NCBI GenBank assembly: GCA_030063045.1
Contig: JAQSEB010000002.1
Coordinates: forward strand, 3,658,001-3,722,000
Origin: Pratylenchus scribneri
Taxonomy: Eukaryota > Nematoda > Chromadorea > Rhabditida > Pratylenchidae
Direction: 5' to 3'
DNA length: 64,000 nucleotides
Numbering within the stretch: the stretch's first letter is position 1; each line of letters starts with the position of its first letter. The notes beneath the pieces are model-generated. The model did no database searches. It was not told the DNA's origin and was given only the letters and a program-made list of their open reading frames with translations. This document shows, one piece after another, positions 21,501 to 33,465 of this stretch. Both the position numbers and the translations under genes were made by a program.

Positions 21501-23029
21501 CTCCTGCCTTTGTTTTTGACTGAGGAAGTGCAGGTTTTTAAGGGAATTTATAATGAAATTAATTTTGTATTTTTAAGCAATTCAATGCTACAAGCAGCCA
21601 TTGATGTATTCCGTCGACTCCATTAAAGATTTGGATCTGATTGATGACATTGATATGGACGCTATGATGGAGGAATACAATTTGAGGGCCGACAAGCGCA
21701 ATTGGTACAGAATCAATTGTTACGACGGTGAGGACAACTGTGTTGTGGCCACTGGATGCAATATCTCGACGGCAGATTATAGAAGTATAATTTTTGTCCA
21801 TCGCCAAAAATATCTCCCATTTTGAACAGTCAAAAGCTACCGCGATTGTGCCTACGAGGATGCCTGCTTGAACAACCCGTGCAAGAAGTGCCGATTGTGC
21901 AACGAAAGCGATTTTTGCAATCGTGGAAAAGTTGTGGCCAGCAGCTCCTCTTCAATTCTGATGTTTGGCATCATTTTTGTGTTCGGGATGATGTGGATTT
22001 GAATGAGGAAACAAAATAAAAAAGAAACAATAAAAGAATGATGAATTCAAATAAAATTATCGAAAACATTTTCTAAAATTTGATAAAAAAGCTTCTTTGA
22101 TTTGTGAATTTTGATTAAAAAATGAATGTGAAATTTGAGCACAGAATTCCTTTTAAAAACGCGAAAATTGCAATTGCAGCATCCATTTAAAGCTTTTTAG
22201 ATTAGCTTTTTAATTGTTTATTTTGAATTTGTTTGACATTGAGCATTTTTTAGAGCGCAGAAATCATTTCGCATTTAAAATATCCGCAGGAAATATCAAG
22301 CTTTCTAGCTATTGGGGCAATAAATGAGGTACCATAATTCTCTTTTTCTGCTGTGGATGAGGAGGAGGGGAATAAGAGGATGTACTGATGAGGGAATGTC
22401 ATTCTTTCCCATTTTTATTATATGAAATGTGGCCAATTAAAATTTTACCAATTTGAATGAAATTAAATAAAAGAATTATTCATGCAATAATTTGAATAAA
22501 AAATTTCGGTTTTCATTTAATTCCATAATAAGAGGACTAAATTCTCCCTAATGTGACAATAATTCACTAACAAATATTCCAAAATTAAATTTCCATTTTT
22601 CACAAATTTTTCAATTATTTACCTGGAACAATCCAGCGATGGCGGCACAAATGGAATTGGCATCATCAATTCATTGCCATTTCCATTCATTATCCTTCCA
22701 TCGTCCCATCTTCGCCTCCTCTTAATTTTGGTTATTGTGTTGGCCAAAATGTCGTTCATTTCACCGCTTTTCCTTTCCATTGTGCCACCGCCATTATAAG
22801 AACGACTCATCAGAATGGGAATTCGTGTTTTTGGCAGTGTTTGGCCATAATGGTTTGAATGGATGGAGGAAGAACATTGTTGAAACTGAGAGGCCGTGAA
22901 CCATGGAATTGGTGAAAGTGAAAATTGTGGGGATGAATTTGTTGGATTGGAGGCGGCCATGATGGAAATGGATGAAGATTTGGATGATGATGATGGCATA
23001 TTGGACATGCAAAAGGATGATTGGATCAT
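18600..23029 (-). CDS. Ser-rich protein with a C-terminal membrane segment, unknown function
   Basis: Exons 23029-22623, 19674-19345 and 18852-18600 join in matching phases (2, 2) into about 329 residues; stop at 18600-18602. The N-terminal half is Ser/Pro-rich and basic (SSSSKSSSI, IKRRRRWDD). The second exon is also low complexity with an acidic start (SSPEDDKDE). The last exon has RIPKGIDFIFGPKSKRMAF, an acidic patch, and a long hydrophobic run near the C-terminus (FAAISLFFRLISILFN then ILLLLGLGDI). This reads as a type II or tail-anchored membrane protein; the family is not recognised. The first exon may be internal: an acceptor-like TTTAG precedes 23055 and the frame stays open to it, so an upstream exon is possible. 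The 2.9-kb first intron contains two genes on the opposite strand. Confidence 0.6.
20218..20770 (+). CDS. Ly6/three-finger-like GPI-type protein (copy A)
   Basis: Exons 20218-20260, 20311-20517 and 20568-20770, all GT-AG and in phase, give about 150 residues. A signal peptide (MFLIFLPFFIVETDA) precedes IRCY. Then follow VNCVEGVKHCIEATECN, YLSCAKRDSCNK, FCTNCHVC and an ELCN motif, the closing Cys-Asn pair typical of Ly6/uPAR folds. The C-terminus is hydrophobic (ILMISIIFLAIIPNVLLGMM), as expected for GPI attachment. Such proteins sit on the outer cell surface; the partner is unknown. It is a tandem paralogue of the gene at 21474: exon 2 is exactly 207 bases in both. It is nested in an intron of the 18600-23029 gene on the other strand. 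Confidence 0.75.
21474..22002 (+). CDS. Ly6/three-finger-like GPI-type protein (copy B)
   Basis: Exons 21578-21784 and 21830-22002 are solid: IQCYKQP, INCYDGEDNCVVATGCN, then YRDCAYEDACLNNPCKKC, RLCNESDFCN and a hydrophobic C-terminus (SSILMFGIIFVFGMMWI). The proposed first exon, 21474-21533, encodes a good signal peptide (MAIQVLFIILLPLFLTEEVQ) but ends in phase 0, while exon 2 needs phase 1. Either a later acceptor (before QPLMYS) is used, losing the first Cys, or one base is missing relative to copy A, whose first exon ends in phase 1 at the same place. An acidic insert (DLDLIDDIDMDAMMEE) separates the first two Cys groups. Nested like copy A. Confidence 0.65.
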
Positions 23030-23702
23030 GGAATTGACAGTGGATATTATGGCCTAAATTTGATGGGAAAATATTATTTTATTCATTATTTTATATGCGA
23101 AAAATCAGTAATTTTTATGGCCCTATTTCTTGGTTATAAAAGAAAATTTAAAAAAATTATCATGGATAGAATGAGGCTTAAAGATATTACATCTGAAAGG
23201 TGGAAATCCTACTAATTGGGATGAGTCGATTAGAGAAAGCATTGATGTATTTGTTAGAAATTGTAAAAAGTTATATAACCAAAAGTGACAAAATAGCCCA
23301 GAATCATGCATTTTATGTTTTTTGGCCATAACTTTCTAGTCAATGAATTTCTGACGATATTTTAATATCAAATCACACTTCTATGGAATAAATTATTATT
23401 CTAAACAATAGCTAATAAGATATTAGCCAATGGAGAAAATGCGGATTGCAAACCCAACCCCAATTGCACAAATTTTATGAACCCAAAATTTGTTAAGTTA
23501 TTTTGGCAGGAAAATTTGAGGAAAAATAAAATGAATTAATGGGTAAATAAAAAACTGACATCCATGAAATTGATTTGGAAAATTTTTTAATGGTGTAAAA
23601 AAGGAACATTTGTTCCGTCTGCCAAATTCCCCACCCAACAGCCATCCAAACATCCACCCACCATTTGTTTTTGCTGCCAATTTTCTTGCATTTTTGCCTC
23701 TA
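23030..23702. other. Spacer between the membrane-protein gene and klp-11
   Basis: AT-rich; includes a weak family-C-like block (GGCCATAACTTTCTAGTC and ATATTTTAATATCAAATC at about 23270-23400). No gene seen. Confidence 0.6.
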
Positions 23703-26700
23703 TTATTTCCTCATCCCAACAATTGTTGTCGTTTTTGTTGTTTTTCTTGGCCCAACCAGTCCCCGTGCTTTCGGATAAATTGGCATCATTGGCACTGGAA
23801 TTCGGCCTACACCCCAAATGCCGGCTGGACTGCTTGGCGTTCTTTTCATTTTTGTTTCTGCTTCTTCTCCGGTCCTCATTTTCCTCTGCTTCTCCCCTCC
23901 AATATTTGTGGCACTGCTGAACACGCTGCGGGCTCGCAAGTTTTTTGACTGTTGATTATTGCTAATAATTAATGAAGAATTTGGGTCAATTTGTGAAGAC
24001 GAATTGCTGCAAAAAATAGGAGAATGATTAGAAGCAAATTATAAATGGATATGTCCTAATTAATCGTCGGACCAACTTGTCACTATATAATTAGTAACCA
24101 ATCAAGGATTAAGTAATTTTGATAATATTATTTTCAAATTAAAAAGCAGACTATTTTAAATCAAATAATGTTAATTTTATTTAAATTGGTTCAGAATCTA
24201 ATGAATTTTGTCCAAAAAAAAATTTAAAATTTCATGAAGGAATAATTTTTGTCCCTTTTCCGGAAAAATTAATTTTGTATTCTTACGGAAAGAATAAGCT
24301 TGCATTTTTTCCGTAAATACATTTTTCCCATTTTATATAGAGTTTTTTTGGCAAGCTTCATCAATTTGAAATGAATTTAGATAAAATTAATATCATAGAA
24401 GAGCCAACAGTCTTGCCTTTTAATTTGTTAAAATCACTAAAAATGGTTAAATTCTAAATGAGTTATCAAAAACGGCGTCAAGTAGGGCCGATGACAAGTT
24501 GGACAATTCCAAAAATATATTGCCCTCACATTTGTGTGGATTTGACCATTGGTTGTTGGCCAACATTTAGTGACACATTCGTCGAAGCCACCGCTGAACT
24601 TCTTCTCTTTCCACCCGTTGCTGATGCTGGCCTTGAATTTGGCCGGCTGACACTTCTTTGGATTGGCACCGGAATTCGGGAAGTGTCCAAAATGATTGTT
24701 TGAACTTTCGGGCCCATTCCAGTCGTCGATTCTTTGCCAATTTTATTCGCCTTTTTGGCCAATGATTTTTGTCTTTCCATTTCCAAATTCTGCCAAACTT
24801 CTTTTGAAGGGAATTGTGCCAATCCTGTGAAGGTCACCAAATTTTCATGGCCAAATCGAAGCATCTAAAATTTAGAAAATTTTATTTAATTTTATTACAA
24901 ATTTGCCGACTTCTTCGTGGACAACCAAATCTGGCAAGCCTCCAAAACATTGGGCATATTTTGGTTCCGGTGGGGGCATTCGCCTCAATCGATGTGCAAA
25001 TTTGGCCAATTCTTTCAATTCCCAATTTGTGATTGGTCGCCGCGCTCCATTCACTCCAATCTATGCCAATTAAATAATGGTGAAAATTTAAATTTGCACT
25101 AACCGATTTTTTCAATTCCTGAGTAACATCATCATCAATTTCGGCATCCTCATTTGGGCCACTTGTTGAAGGGCCAGCTTCTTCTTGAGAACCCGAATCG
25201 GAGGGTCCTTGGCTTCCGCCTCCATTGCTGCTGCTAAAAAATATTTAGCAAAGAATTAATGGAAGAAAAGTGTGGATGACATTTTGAAATTTTTTAATTC
25301 AGACTGAATAATTTCTAATATTTTTTACAATAATTTGATAGATCAAAGAATTGTCTTTCAAATTTATAAAAATTAATTTGAAACTAACTAAACTGGCTGA
25401 ATTAAAATAGTGTCAAAATATTTAAAAATTAGAATATTTTGGAATATTAAATTTTAGTATAAATTTTAAATATAAATTGAATGCGAATTCTATGCTTTAA
25501 CTTTTATGTAAAAAGGCACTAAATAATTTATGATGCAATGAAGTTAAGAATTGTTTTTTTTATTTTTTGGATTAAAAAATATTCCCTAGATTTTATTAAA
25601 AAAACATTTTCTCCATCCTAATTACAATAGGAAAGTGAACTTTCATTTATTTCACTTTTTTATTTTTATTGAATTTTAAATTCTCAACTCCATATGAACC
25701 ATTTGAGTTTTTTACCCTACAAAAATATTTTTAACATTTATTAAAATCATATTTTCCATCCCAAATTAAAGTGAAGGATACTTTTATTTAATAATCTATT
25801 ATAAGCTTTAGGCATAAATCATTATCAAAAAATATTGACACACCTTCCCAGCCCAGAATCGGCCATTGGCTGTGCCGCTGATGTATGAGGCGACAGTAAA
25901 TTCAATCTTTCCATGCCATCAACCAAAATGGAGCGGCGACGATCCAAATTAGCCGGATTGGCAGACTTCGATGGGTTTGATAGAATCCATTTGTGTTCAT
26001 TCTTTAAAAAATTTAACAATTTGATAATTTTTTTAACAATTTGACAATTTTTATGAGGGAAGGTACCTCATCAAATAATGCCTTCTCCTTGACTTGTTCA
26101 ACCAATTCTGGTGGCACAAAATTGTCAATGATCAGCCATCTAAATTTTTGGAATTAAAACTATTAAATTATGGGTAATGCTCTCCCACTTTAATGCCAAT
26201 TCCTTGTTCATTTCCAGCACAGTTTGCTCTAAAGTTTGCCTTTCCTGAACATTTGCTTCCACATTGTCCCTCAATTCAATGCGAATTTGCTGCAGATTTT
26301 ATGGTTAATCCATTTTATCCTTTTTAATTTATTTTATTACTTGTAATTTATTCTGTAATTTATGTAGTTTTCTCCTTTTTCCCTCCAATTCTTGCTGCAA
26401 ATTTGAAAAATTTTGTCGAATTTCTGCCGTCTCCAATTCTTGTATTTCCAATCGTTGGGCAATTTCGCGTTCTTTTCGCTTAAAAATTTGTGAACTATTT
26501 ATAGAATATCCTAGCAGGTGGCGAATGATTATAACTCATTAAGGGTTGGAATGCCTTTAATGTTTTTGCTTTTGGCATTTATTAAAAAACAGACTATCAA
26601 TCGAACAGTAAAATTTTATTATTGGTTGAGATTTGATGAAATTATGTTCCAAAAATAATTTTTCTCTAAATCATTGTGTAATGTTTTTCATTAATAACAA

Positions 26701-29700
26701 AATTTGAATTCATCTGTTTAGTTTGAATAAATCCGCTAATTCCGCCTGGTAAATTTATTAGAATAATTCCGCCTGTTTTAATTCCGCCTGGCGAACTAAG
26801 AATAATTCCGCCTGGCGAACTTAGAATAATTCCGCCTGGCGAACTTAGAATAATTCCGCCTGGCGAACTTAGAATAATTCCGCCTGGCGAATATAGAATA
26901 ATTCCGCCTGGCGAACTTAGAATAATTCCGCCTGGCGAACTTAGAATAATTCCGCCTGGCGAACTTAGAATAATTCCGCCTGTTTTAATTCCGCCTGGCG
27001 AACTTAGAATAATCCCGCCTGTTTTAATTCCGCCTGGCGAACTTAGAATAATTCCGCCTGTTTAATTACTGTTCAGACAATTAGTTTTTTGAGGCATAAT
27101 TCCATCAAATCTGAATTAATCTAAATTAAAATAAATATCTTGTATAGAGTTAGTTTATTCTTAATTTTGATATGAAAAACAACAGAATCTAATCTACACT
27201 CCTTTGATAATTATAATCGTTAGAAGTTCACAACAATCCTCCTACCTTTTGTTCGGCTAAATCTGCTCTTTTCTGGCGCAACATTTCCTCTTGTTTCCTT
27301 GTCCGATCCAACAAATTTCCATCACCACATAATAATTTACTACTCTGCATTTGCCGAATTTTAGCAGTCACCGCCAATTGTTCTTGCCTCTCTTTTTCCA
27401 ATTCCTCTTCACTTCTCTCCAATTCCGCTAAAATTCTTCGCTTTTCCTTAAATCAAATTTCACCATTTTTGGCAATTTCCCATCTTTTTAACCTCTTCAA
27501 TAATTTGCCCATTTCTAATCAATTTCTCCCTTTCCAAATCCAATTTTAATTGTTTTTGACGAAAATGTTCCTCGGCTTCTCGTTCGACTAATTCCGCTGA
27601 TGTATTGGCCTCATCTTCCTCCCTTTGGCCATCAATTTTTCTCGATTTTCGTCTTTTTGTACCTGCAATAAAATAATTCACTAAATGTGATGCCAGGCTT
27701 CAGTATCGTTATCATCATTCATCATTTCAGTACTCTAGGCAATTCTTTTGAACATAATTCAAGAAAGTAATAATCAATTTGGGAAGGCGATATGCCATTT
27801 TAAAGCCATAAATGTCCTCTAAAAAGTGGTTTTGTAATTTTTTAAAACTCAAAATAAATGTGAGCGGATTTTACTCCAAATTTTCGGCTTTATTATACTT
27901 AAACATATTTTTTTAAGCTTGGATTCTTAAATATCTTAAGATTATTTTAACGGACATTTTAGGTTTTCAAATGGTATATTGCCTTCCAAATTTGGCAATT
28001 GCTTCATTGAATATGGGCCAAAATGAATTATGATTATGACCAATGTTGGTGTACTAAATCCCACCCTTTCTGGACGTACCCCTTTGCTCTAGAAGAGCTT
28101 TTAGCCGGGCAATTTCATCTTGGAATTCACGTAACAAAGCATCCTTCGGGTCCTCATTTATTCGTGGCCTATTCTGAATTTGTTTTGCCCGGCTTGCATA
28201 TCTCAATGTGCTCATTGTTTCCTCATAATTGTAGGCGGCTGGGCCAATGTTTGCAATCATCACTAAATTTTCCATAAAAAAATGAAATCATAAATTTTAA
28301 GCCAACCAGTTTTGGCATTTCCACCGAGTGAATCTTGCAGAAGACGAGTCAATTTTGAGTCCCTGTATGGAATATGCGAGCTTTGTTGATCGGTCAATGC
28401 GGCGATCACATTGCCCAACACCGAAAGTGATAAATTGATTTTGGTGGCCTCACGGAATCGTTGCCCTTCGGAGCCGGTTTTGCTTTGCCGTTCGCTGCCA
28501 GCCAAATCCACCAAATTCAGGCGGCCCACCTTTTTAGCAATGTTCAATTATAAATTGATGAACTTTTAATTTGACTAATATTTCAGCTACCTTTCAGCCT
28601 ATGAATAAAATTTTAACAACTTTACTTTAAATTATATATCTTTAGCATTTTTGATATCAAAATGATTGGTCAAAACAAAAATTATAATTGGACAAAAAGT
28701 TATACCAAAAAATCAAATTGGCTGATTTTAGCATATTTTTGTTAATATTTGACCATGATTTTTGTCATATTCTATTAAATCTACTATTTTTTTTCTCTAA
28801 TCAACTCCTTCAAATCTGTAAAAATATGAAATTTGCCAATTTAAATGATTATTATTAAACAATATTATGTTGACATTCATTTTCTTAAACCCACTCGAAT
28901 ATGTGTTTGCCCATCCGGTCCCATTTCCGAGCACTCCACTGTGATAATCAAAATTGCATGTGAACGTGAACTGTGCTCATTCATATTCGTTCGGCCAACA
29001 CTTCGATTCGCGTGGCCCACCTTGAGAACGTGTTCAATTTCCTCAACACTTTGGGTCACAAATGAACTCAGATCACGGACGTAGACACCAAAATCGGGTC
29101 TTTCTTTCAATTCAAGGCGTTTTCCTGAACCAAATGGGAAATTATTTTTCAATTCCAATTTAATTTGGAACCATTTTTGTCGAGCAAATCGCGAATTTCT
29201 TCCTGATAAATTTCCAACAACGATGCTCGGACCAAGAATTGTTGTGTTGTAGGTGAATGTGCAATATGCTGGAAAATGTGCTCAATGGCATTTGGTATAA
29301 TGCCTCGATGTTCTCCGCCTTTGAAAATAGAAATTTTATAAATGTATAACAAAGTTGAAGAGAAATTTTTAATTTGGATAAATCTAGTGGATAGCCATGG
29401 AGAGGGACAAATTTTTTTAAACGGAATTCCCGCCGAATAAGTGTGGGAAAAAATTTTTAGAAATTTTTAATAAATAGCATCATAGATCTCCAGCTTTATT
29501 AAATAATTTTTTCTGACAGTAACAGATTGTTAGATTGCAAAAAATTTCATTGCGTATTTCCGTCCTCATGGAGCATTACGACTTATGGCAAAAGCCAATA
29601 ATTCATTGTGTCATAAATTAATTAAAATAATTACTTTACATGAATTAATAGAGTAATTAATGAATTATCAATCAGATAATAATAAAATTAATTTCAAAAA

Positions 29701-30502
29701 TTTATTTTAATTCGGAAATATTCAAATTTTTCAACATTTTGGTACCATTTTTTATTATCATAGCTTTCTCCAAAAAATAATTTTTATATCACTTGAAAGA
29801 CAATTCTTATTAGTCATATCAAATCGTTGTAAAAAGCATCCAAAATGGTTCTTCATTCTAGGATGAGTAATAAACTTGAAATTGTTTAGTCACTAATCAA
29901 AATGTGTTCCTTTCCTTCAGGGGATTCAAGCTGATTTCTAATTCAGAATAATTCATTTTTGCTCCTTTCAATTAGTAATTCTAGTAATTATCTCACCTTC
30001 TATTCCCTCCATAGTGTATGTTTTGCCAGTCCCAGTTTGACCATAAGCAAACACGGTCCCATTGAATCCAGCAAGTACCGAATCCACAATTGGCCGTACA
30101 GCCTCGTCATAAATGTCCAATTGTTTTGAATTTTTGTCGTAAACCGTATCAAAATTGAAACATTTTGCGGGTTCTTTTGGCTCTTTCGGATTCACTAATT
30201 CAACTATGCCACCTTTTTGGTCAACATTTACACAGGCAAAACGATGATGGTCTTGGGCCTTTTCTCTTTCCGAAAATGGTCGACAACTTAAAGATTAGAT
30301 AATTTTGGAGAATTTTATTAATTCATCCGAATACCCACCGAACAACAACTTTGACGCATTCATTCAACGATGTTGATGAATTGATGCTGCACATTGATGT
30401 AGTCGTTTTTGGGCGAATGCCAGCCGAAGAAGATGAAGGCCGACTGGTGGATGCGTGCAACGAATGGGAATGTGGGCCATATCCATTTTGATGAAGGGTC
30501 AT
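23703..30502 (-). CDS. klp-11: Kinesin-II motor subunit, KIF3B/KLP-11 type
   Basis: Plus-end microtubule motor; in other animals it works with KIF3A and KAP in ciliary transport. Sixteen exons in consistent phase: 30502-30339, 30286-29997, 29318-29172, 29124-28895, 28529-28307, 28262-28080, 27662-27493, 27446-27246, 26478-26341, 26289-26189, 26139-26067, 26001-25844, 25233-25104, 25060-24899, 24864-24530, 24006-23703; about 1002 residues. A Ser/Thr-rich lead of about 50 residues precedes the motor. The motor has [15 protein letters not shown] (P-loop, about 137-144), NEHSSRSHA (switch I) and LVDLAGSER (switch II), then the neck [20 protein letters not shown]. An alpha-helical stalk follows (KLL-x-G-x-x-N-x-x-[31 protein letters not shown]). 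The tail ends [12 protein letters not shown], like KIF3B YP-x-x-RGLV. It is longer than vertebrate KIF3B (about 750) because of the lead and tail inserts. Confidence 0.9.
24110..24440. repeat. Dispersed repeat, family D (klp-11 intron)
   Basis: Contains ATGTTAATTTTATTTAAATT and GGTTCAGAATCTAATGAATT on the left and a roughly inverted right part (AAATTAATATCATAGAAGAG). Related blocks are at about 34960-35265, 43860-44130, 46730-46960, 56560-56800 and 57470-57690. It lies in the last klp-11 intron. Confidence 0.5.
26735..27065. repeat. 24-base minisatellite, array 4 (klp-11 intron)
   Basis: Regular copies of the unit in the same orientation as arrays 1 and 3, in the klp-11 intron between exons 27446-27246 and 26478-26341. 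It is flanked by AT-rich intron sequence. Confidence 0.95.
27755..28020. mobile_element. MITE-like inverted repeat, family A (klp-11 intron)
   Basis: Arms GGGAAGGCGATATGCCATTT and AAATGGTATATTGCCTTCC with the conserved ATGTCCTCTAAAAAGTGG on the left. It fills most of the intron between exons 28262-28080 and 27662-27493. Confidence 0.75.
28630..28790. repeat. Dispersed repeat, family C (klp-11 intron)
   Basis: Contains GATATCAAAATGATTGGTC, AAAAGTTATACCAAAAAATC and GGCTGATTTTAGCATATTT. Same family as 7380-7490. Confidence 0.5.
29590..29890. repeat. Dispersed repeat, family E (klp-11 intron)
   Basis: Contains TTCATTGTGTCATAAATTA, TTTACATGAATTAATAGAG and CAATTCTTATTAGTCATATC. Related blocks are at about 44980-45270 and 57790-58080, with the same ATTGTATCAT...TTTTACATGA...TTAATAAAG order. 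Confidence 0.5.
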
Positions 30503-30634
30503 TCCGATCCTGGATGGATTTATTAGAAAATAGTTTAAAAATTTTTAGGACATTTATATTTTAAAGGGAAAAATTGAGGATAAAAGCTAAAAATATGGGA
30601 GATATGGTAGAGAAACTGAAACTGCCGGAGTTTT

Positions 30635-30900
30635 TTTTTGGTCAAAATTAAATAAGAAAACAATTATTTCGGGAAGGCAATATGTCATTAGAAAAGGCAT
30701 AAATATTTTTTAAAATGGCTCAATAAAATTTTTGAAAGCTTAAAATAATTTATAAAACAGAAAATTCAGATTCCTTAAATTCAAAAACATATTTTTAAAG
30801 AGCGGATTTTATAAAATTTTTAGAAGGTTTAGGGCTTTCAAATGGCATATTGCCTTTTAAGATTATTACTTCCTTGTTAAACTTTGAACTATGGCCATAA
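30635..30900. mobile_element. MITE-like inverted repeat, family A
   Basis: Arms GGGAAGGCAATATGTCATTA and CTTTCAAATGGCATATTGCC; TTACTTCCTTG and CTATGGCCATAAAA at the right end. It lies just upstream of the klp-11 start. Confidence 0.7.
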
Positions 30901-31385
30901 AATAAGTCGGTAAACTACAATGATATTCTTTTTCATCTGGCTAGAATACCCTAAAATGGTTAAAAGGAATCCATCCATTTTATTATGTGTCCCATAATAA
31001 AACTCATATTTTCTATGATTTCTCAGCAATGACCAATCCTAAACCGCTCAAATCCCTTGTCCCCTCTCATTTAATTTAAGTTTCCCTTGACAACGGTCTA
31101 AAAAGGCCCCTTCCTGCCAGCTGCCTAATCAATTTGGCCCAATAAAATGAACAGGAAGTGAATGTTTGTATCCAAATTCTAATGAGTCAATTTACTTATT
31201 TTTATGTCGTGTAGTCAATTTTTATTGCGTGCATGATTTCCATCACGAAAGCTGTGCGGAAATCAATCCGCCAATTGTTTTGGCCAACTTTTTTTTGTAA
31301 TGGAATTTGATGATATGCAAAAATTAATCTAAAAATTTAAAAAAAATAAATGGGCGAAAAATGTTATGTAAAAAAGTAAAGTAGG

Positions 31386-31658
31386 TCAAATTGGGCAATT
31401 TCGCCATTTTTCTGCCAAAATTGCTCCCAAAATTGGCTGATCGATGCAAAAGATTAGGCGGCGGTGGGGCGGCGAAATTGGGGGAACATTTATATTAATG
31501 GGTGGAAGCTGAGGCGGATTGGGACGGATGAAGTGTTGGGAAGAATTGGTGACGGTGGTGGACAAATGGCAAATAAATGGGGCTTGGGGCATTGGGGCAC
31601 TTGGAGTCATCGACGGCCGAACAGCAGTCGACGACGAATCGGAGAGGGATTTACTCAT
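31386..31658 (-). CDS. Pro/Ser-rich open frame, doubtful
   Basis: A 90-codon frame starting MSKSLSDSSSTAVRPSM, rich in Pro (PNPPQLPPININVPPISPP) and less AT-rich than its surroundings. It lies between the klp-11 start and the end of nrfl-1, on their strand. An acceptor-like AAAATAG precedes it. No splice partner or family was found, so it may be an orphan exon, a 5' leader or a chance frame in a pyrimidine-rich stretch. Confidence 0.2.
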   Translation of the reverse strand: MSKSLSDSSSTAVRPSMTPSAPMPQAPFICHLSTTVTNSSQHFIRPNPPQLPPININVPPISPPHRRLIFCIDQPILGAILAEKWRNCPI

Positions 31659-31884
31659 AAATCTATTTTGGGTGGACTTTGATTTAAAGTTTGGATGGAA
31701 AAATTGGAAAAGAATAGACTTGAGTGGTGGAGGCGATTTTGTAAAGATTTATGGCCATAAATTTGGAAAGAAATGGGGAATAACGAATAATGCGCATAAT
31801 GTGTAACTAAATTTGTACATCAAATCATTTTTTCAAATGGATTTTTTTAGCCACGAGTAAATCTGCATACTAAAATTCCTCTTT

Positions 31885-32650
31885 AGTTCCGCCCGTTTCT
31901 AAGAATAATTCCACCTGTTTTAATTCCGCCTGGCGAACTTAGAATAATTCCGCCTGGCGAACTTAGAATAATTCCGCCTGGCGAACTTAGAATAATTCCG
32001 CCTGGCGAACTTAGAATAATTCTGCCTGGCGAACTTAGATAAATTCCGCCTGTTTTTATTCGCCTGTTTTAATTCCGCCTGGCGAACTTAGAATAATTCC
32101 GCCTGGCGAACTTAGAATAATTCCGCCTGGCGAACTTAGAATAATTCCGCCTGTTTTTATTCCGCCTGGCGAACTTAGATAAATTCCGCCTGTTTTTATT
32201 CCGCCTGGCGAACTTAGAATAATTCCTCCTGGCGAACTTAGAATAATTCCGCCTGTTTTTATTCCGCCTGGCGAACTTAGAATAATTCCTCCTGGCGAAC
32301 TTAGAATAATTCCGCCTGTTTTTATTCCGCCTGGCGAACTTAGAATAATTCCGCCTGTTTTTATTCCGCCTGGCGAACTTAGAATAATTCCGCCTGTTTT
32401 TATTCCGTCTGGCGAACTTAGAATAATTCCGCCTGTTTTTATTCCGTCTGGCGAACTTAGAATAATTCCGCCTGTTTTTATTCCGCCTGGCGAACTTAGA
32501 ATAATTCCGCCTGTTTTAATTCAGCCTGGCGAACTTAGAATAATTCCGCCTGTTTTTATTCCGTCTGGCGAACTTAGAATAATTCCGCCTGTTTTTATTC
32601 CGCCTGGCGAACTTAGAATAAATCCTCCTGTTTTAATTCCGCCTAGTCAA
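31885..32650. repeat. 24-base minisatellite, array 5
   Basis: Second longest array, in the orientation of array 1. From about 32140 it shows a higher-order pattern: a full unit alternates with the short partial TTTTTATTCCGCCTG, giving a repeat of about 40 bases. It lies between klp-11 and nrfl-1. Confidence 0.95.
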
Positions 32651-32799
32651 TTTATTAGAATAATTTAATGTTGAAAAATTGGAAAAATATTATTGCACTA
32701 ATTCTCAAAATTTAGGTGCCTAAAATAAGTTTAATTCAACAAAATTTAATGAATAAAATTGGGGAGAGTACATTCATGGTCATTAAGGGCAAAATGGAA

Positions 32800-33070
32800 G
32801 ATAGAGGGAATAAATGGAAAATGCCGCCGCTTTCGAGAATGCCATCGTCGGTTTCTTTTCTCCTTTGGCTCTCGAGTCTTGGCTTGTCCGTCTCTTTCAG
32901 CGTCTGTTATTCGCCTATGTCATCCTTTTGGCCTATTTTCCTTGCCAAATGCCACATTCCCTCTTCAAATATCGATCCTCTCCCACTTCACCTACACAAT
33001 CCGCACTTTCCCTTTCCCCGCCGGCGTTTTCCCTTTCAATTTTCGCACACATAAACTTGCCTATTCCATC
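32800..33070. other. Pyrimidine-rich (+ strand) island
   Basis: Less AT-rich stretch with long C/T runs on the + strand. Overlapping open frames in three phases are a by-product of the skew. It lies 3' of the nrfl-1 stop. Function unclear. Confidence 0.4.
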
Positions 33071-33465
33071 CAAACCCTAAAACCCATTGACCCCATTTTC
33101 CGCTCAATTATTCAATTTTTACAGAATATTTGAATATAAAATTATTTATTGATAGAATATTTCTCAAGAAAGAGCAAAATATATAAAAATAAAGGAAAAA
33201 AATAGAATGGAAAATAAGGCAATAAAGGGAAATATTCAATAGGGAATATGGAAATGTTAATTTTAAAAAAATGAACCAAAAAAATGGGAGAAAATTAGCA
33301 AGAATTTGCATGGATTTTTATGGATCGAAATGTGTGGAATATAATGTTGGACTAGTTTTGTGGATTTTTACTTGTCATTATCATTCTTTTATTCATTTCC
33401 TTTTCCTTCCATTCCATTTCCATCGGTTTATTAAATGGCCCCATATTTGCGCATTCATCTTTTTA

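Noticed and set aside
24458..24703. Plus-strand frames opposite klp-11 tail exons
   Set aside because: Shadows of the minus-strand kinesin exons, which are in phase and match KIF3B.
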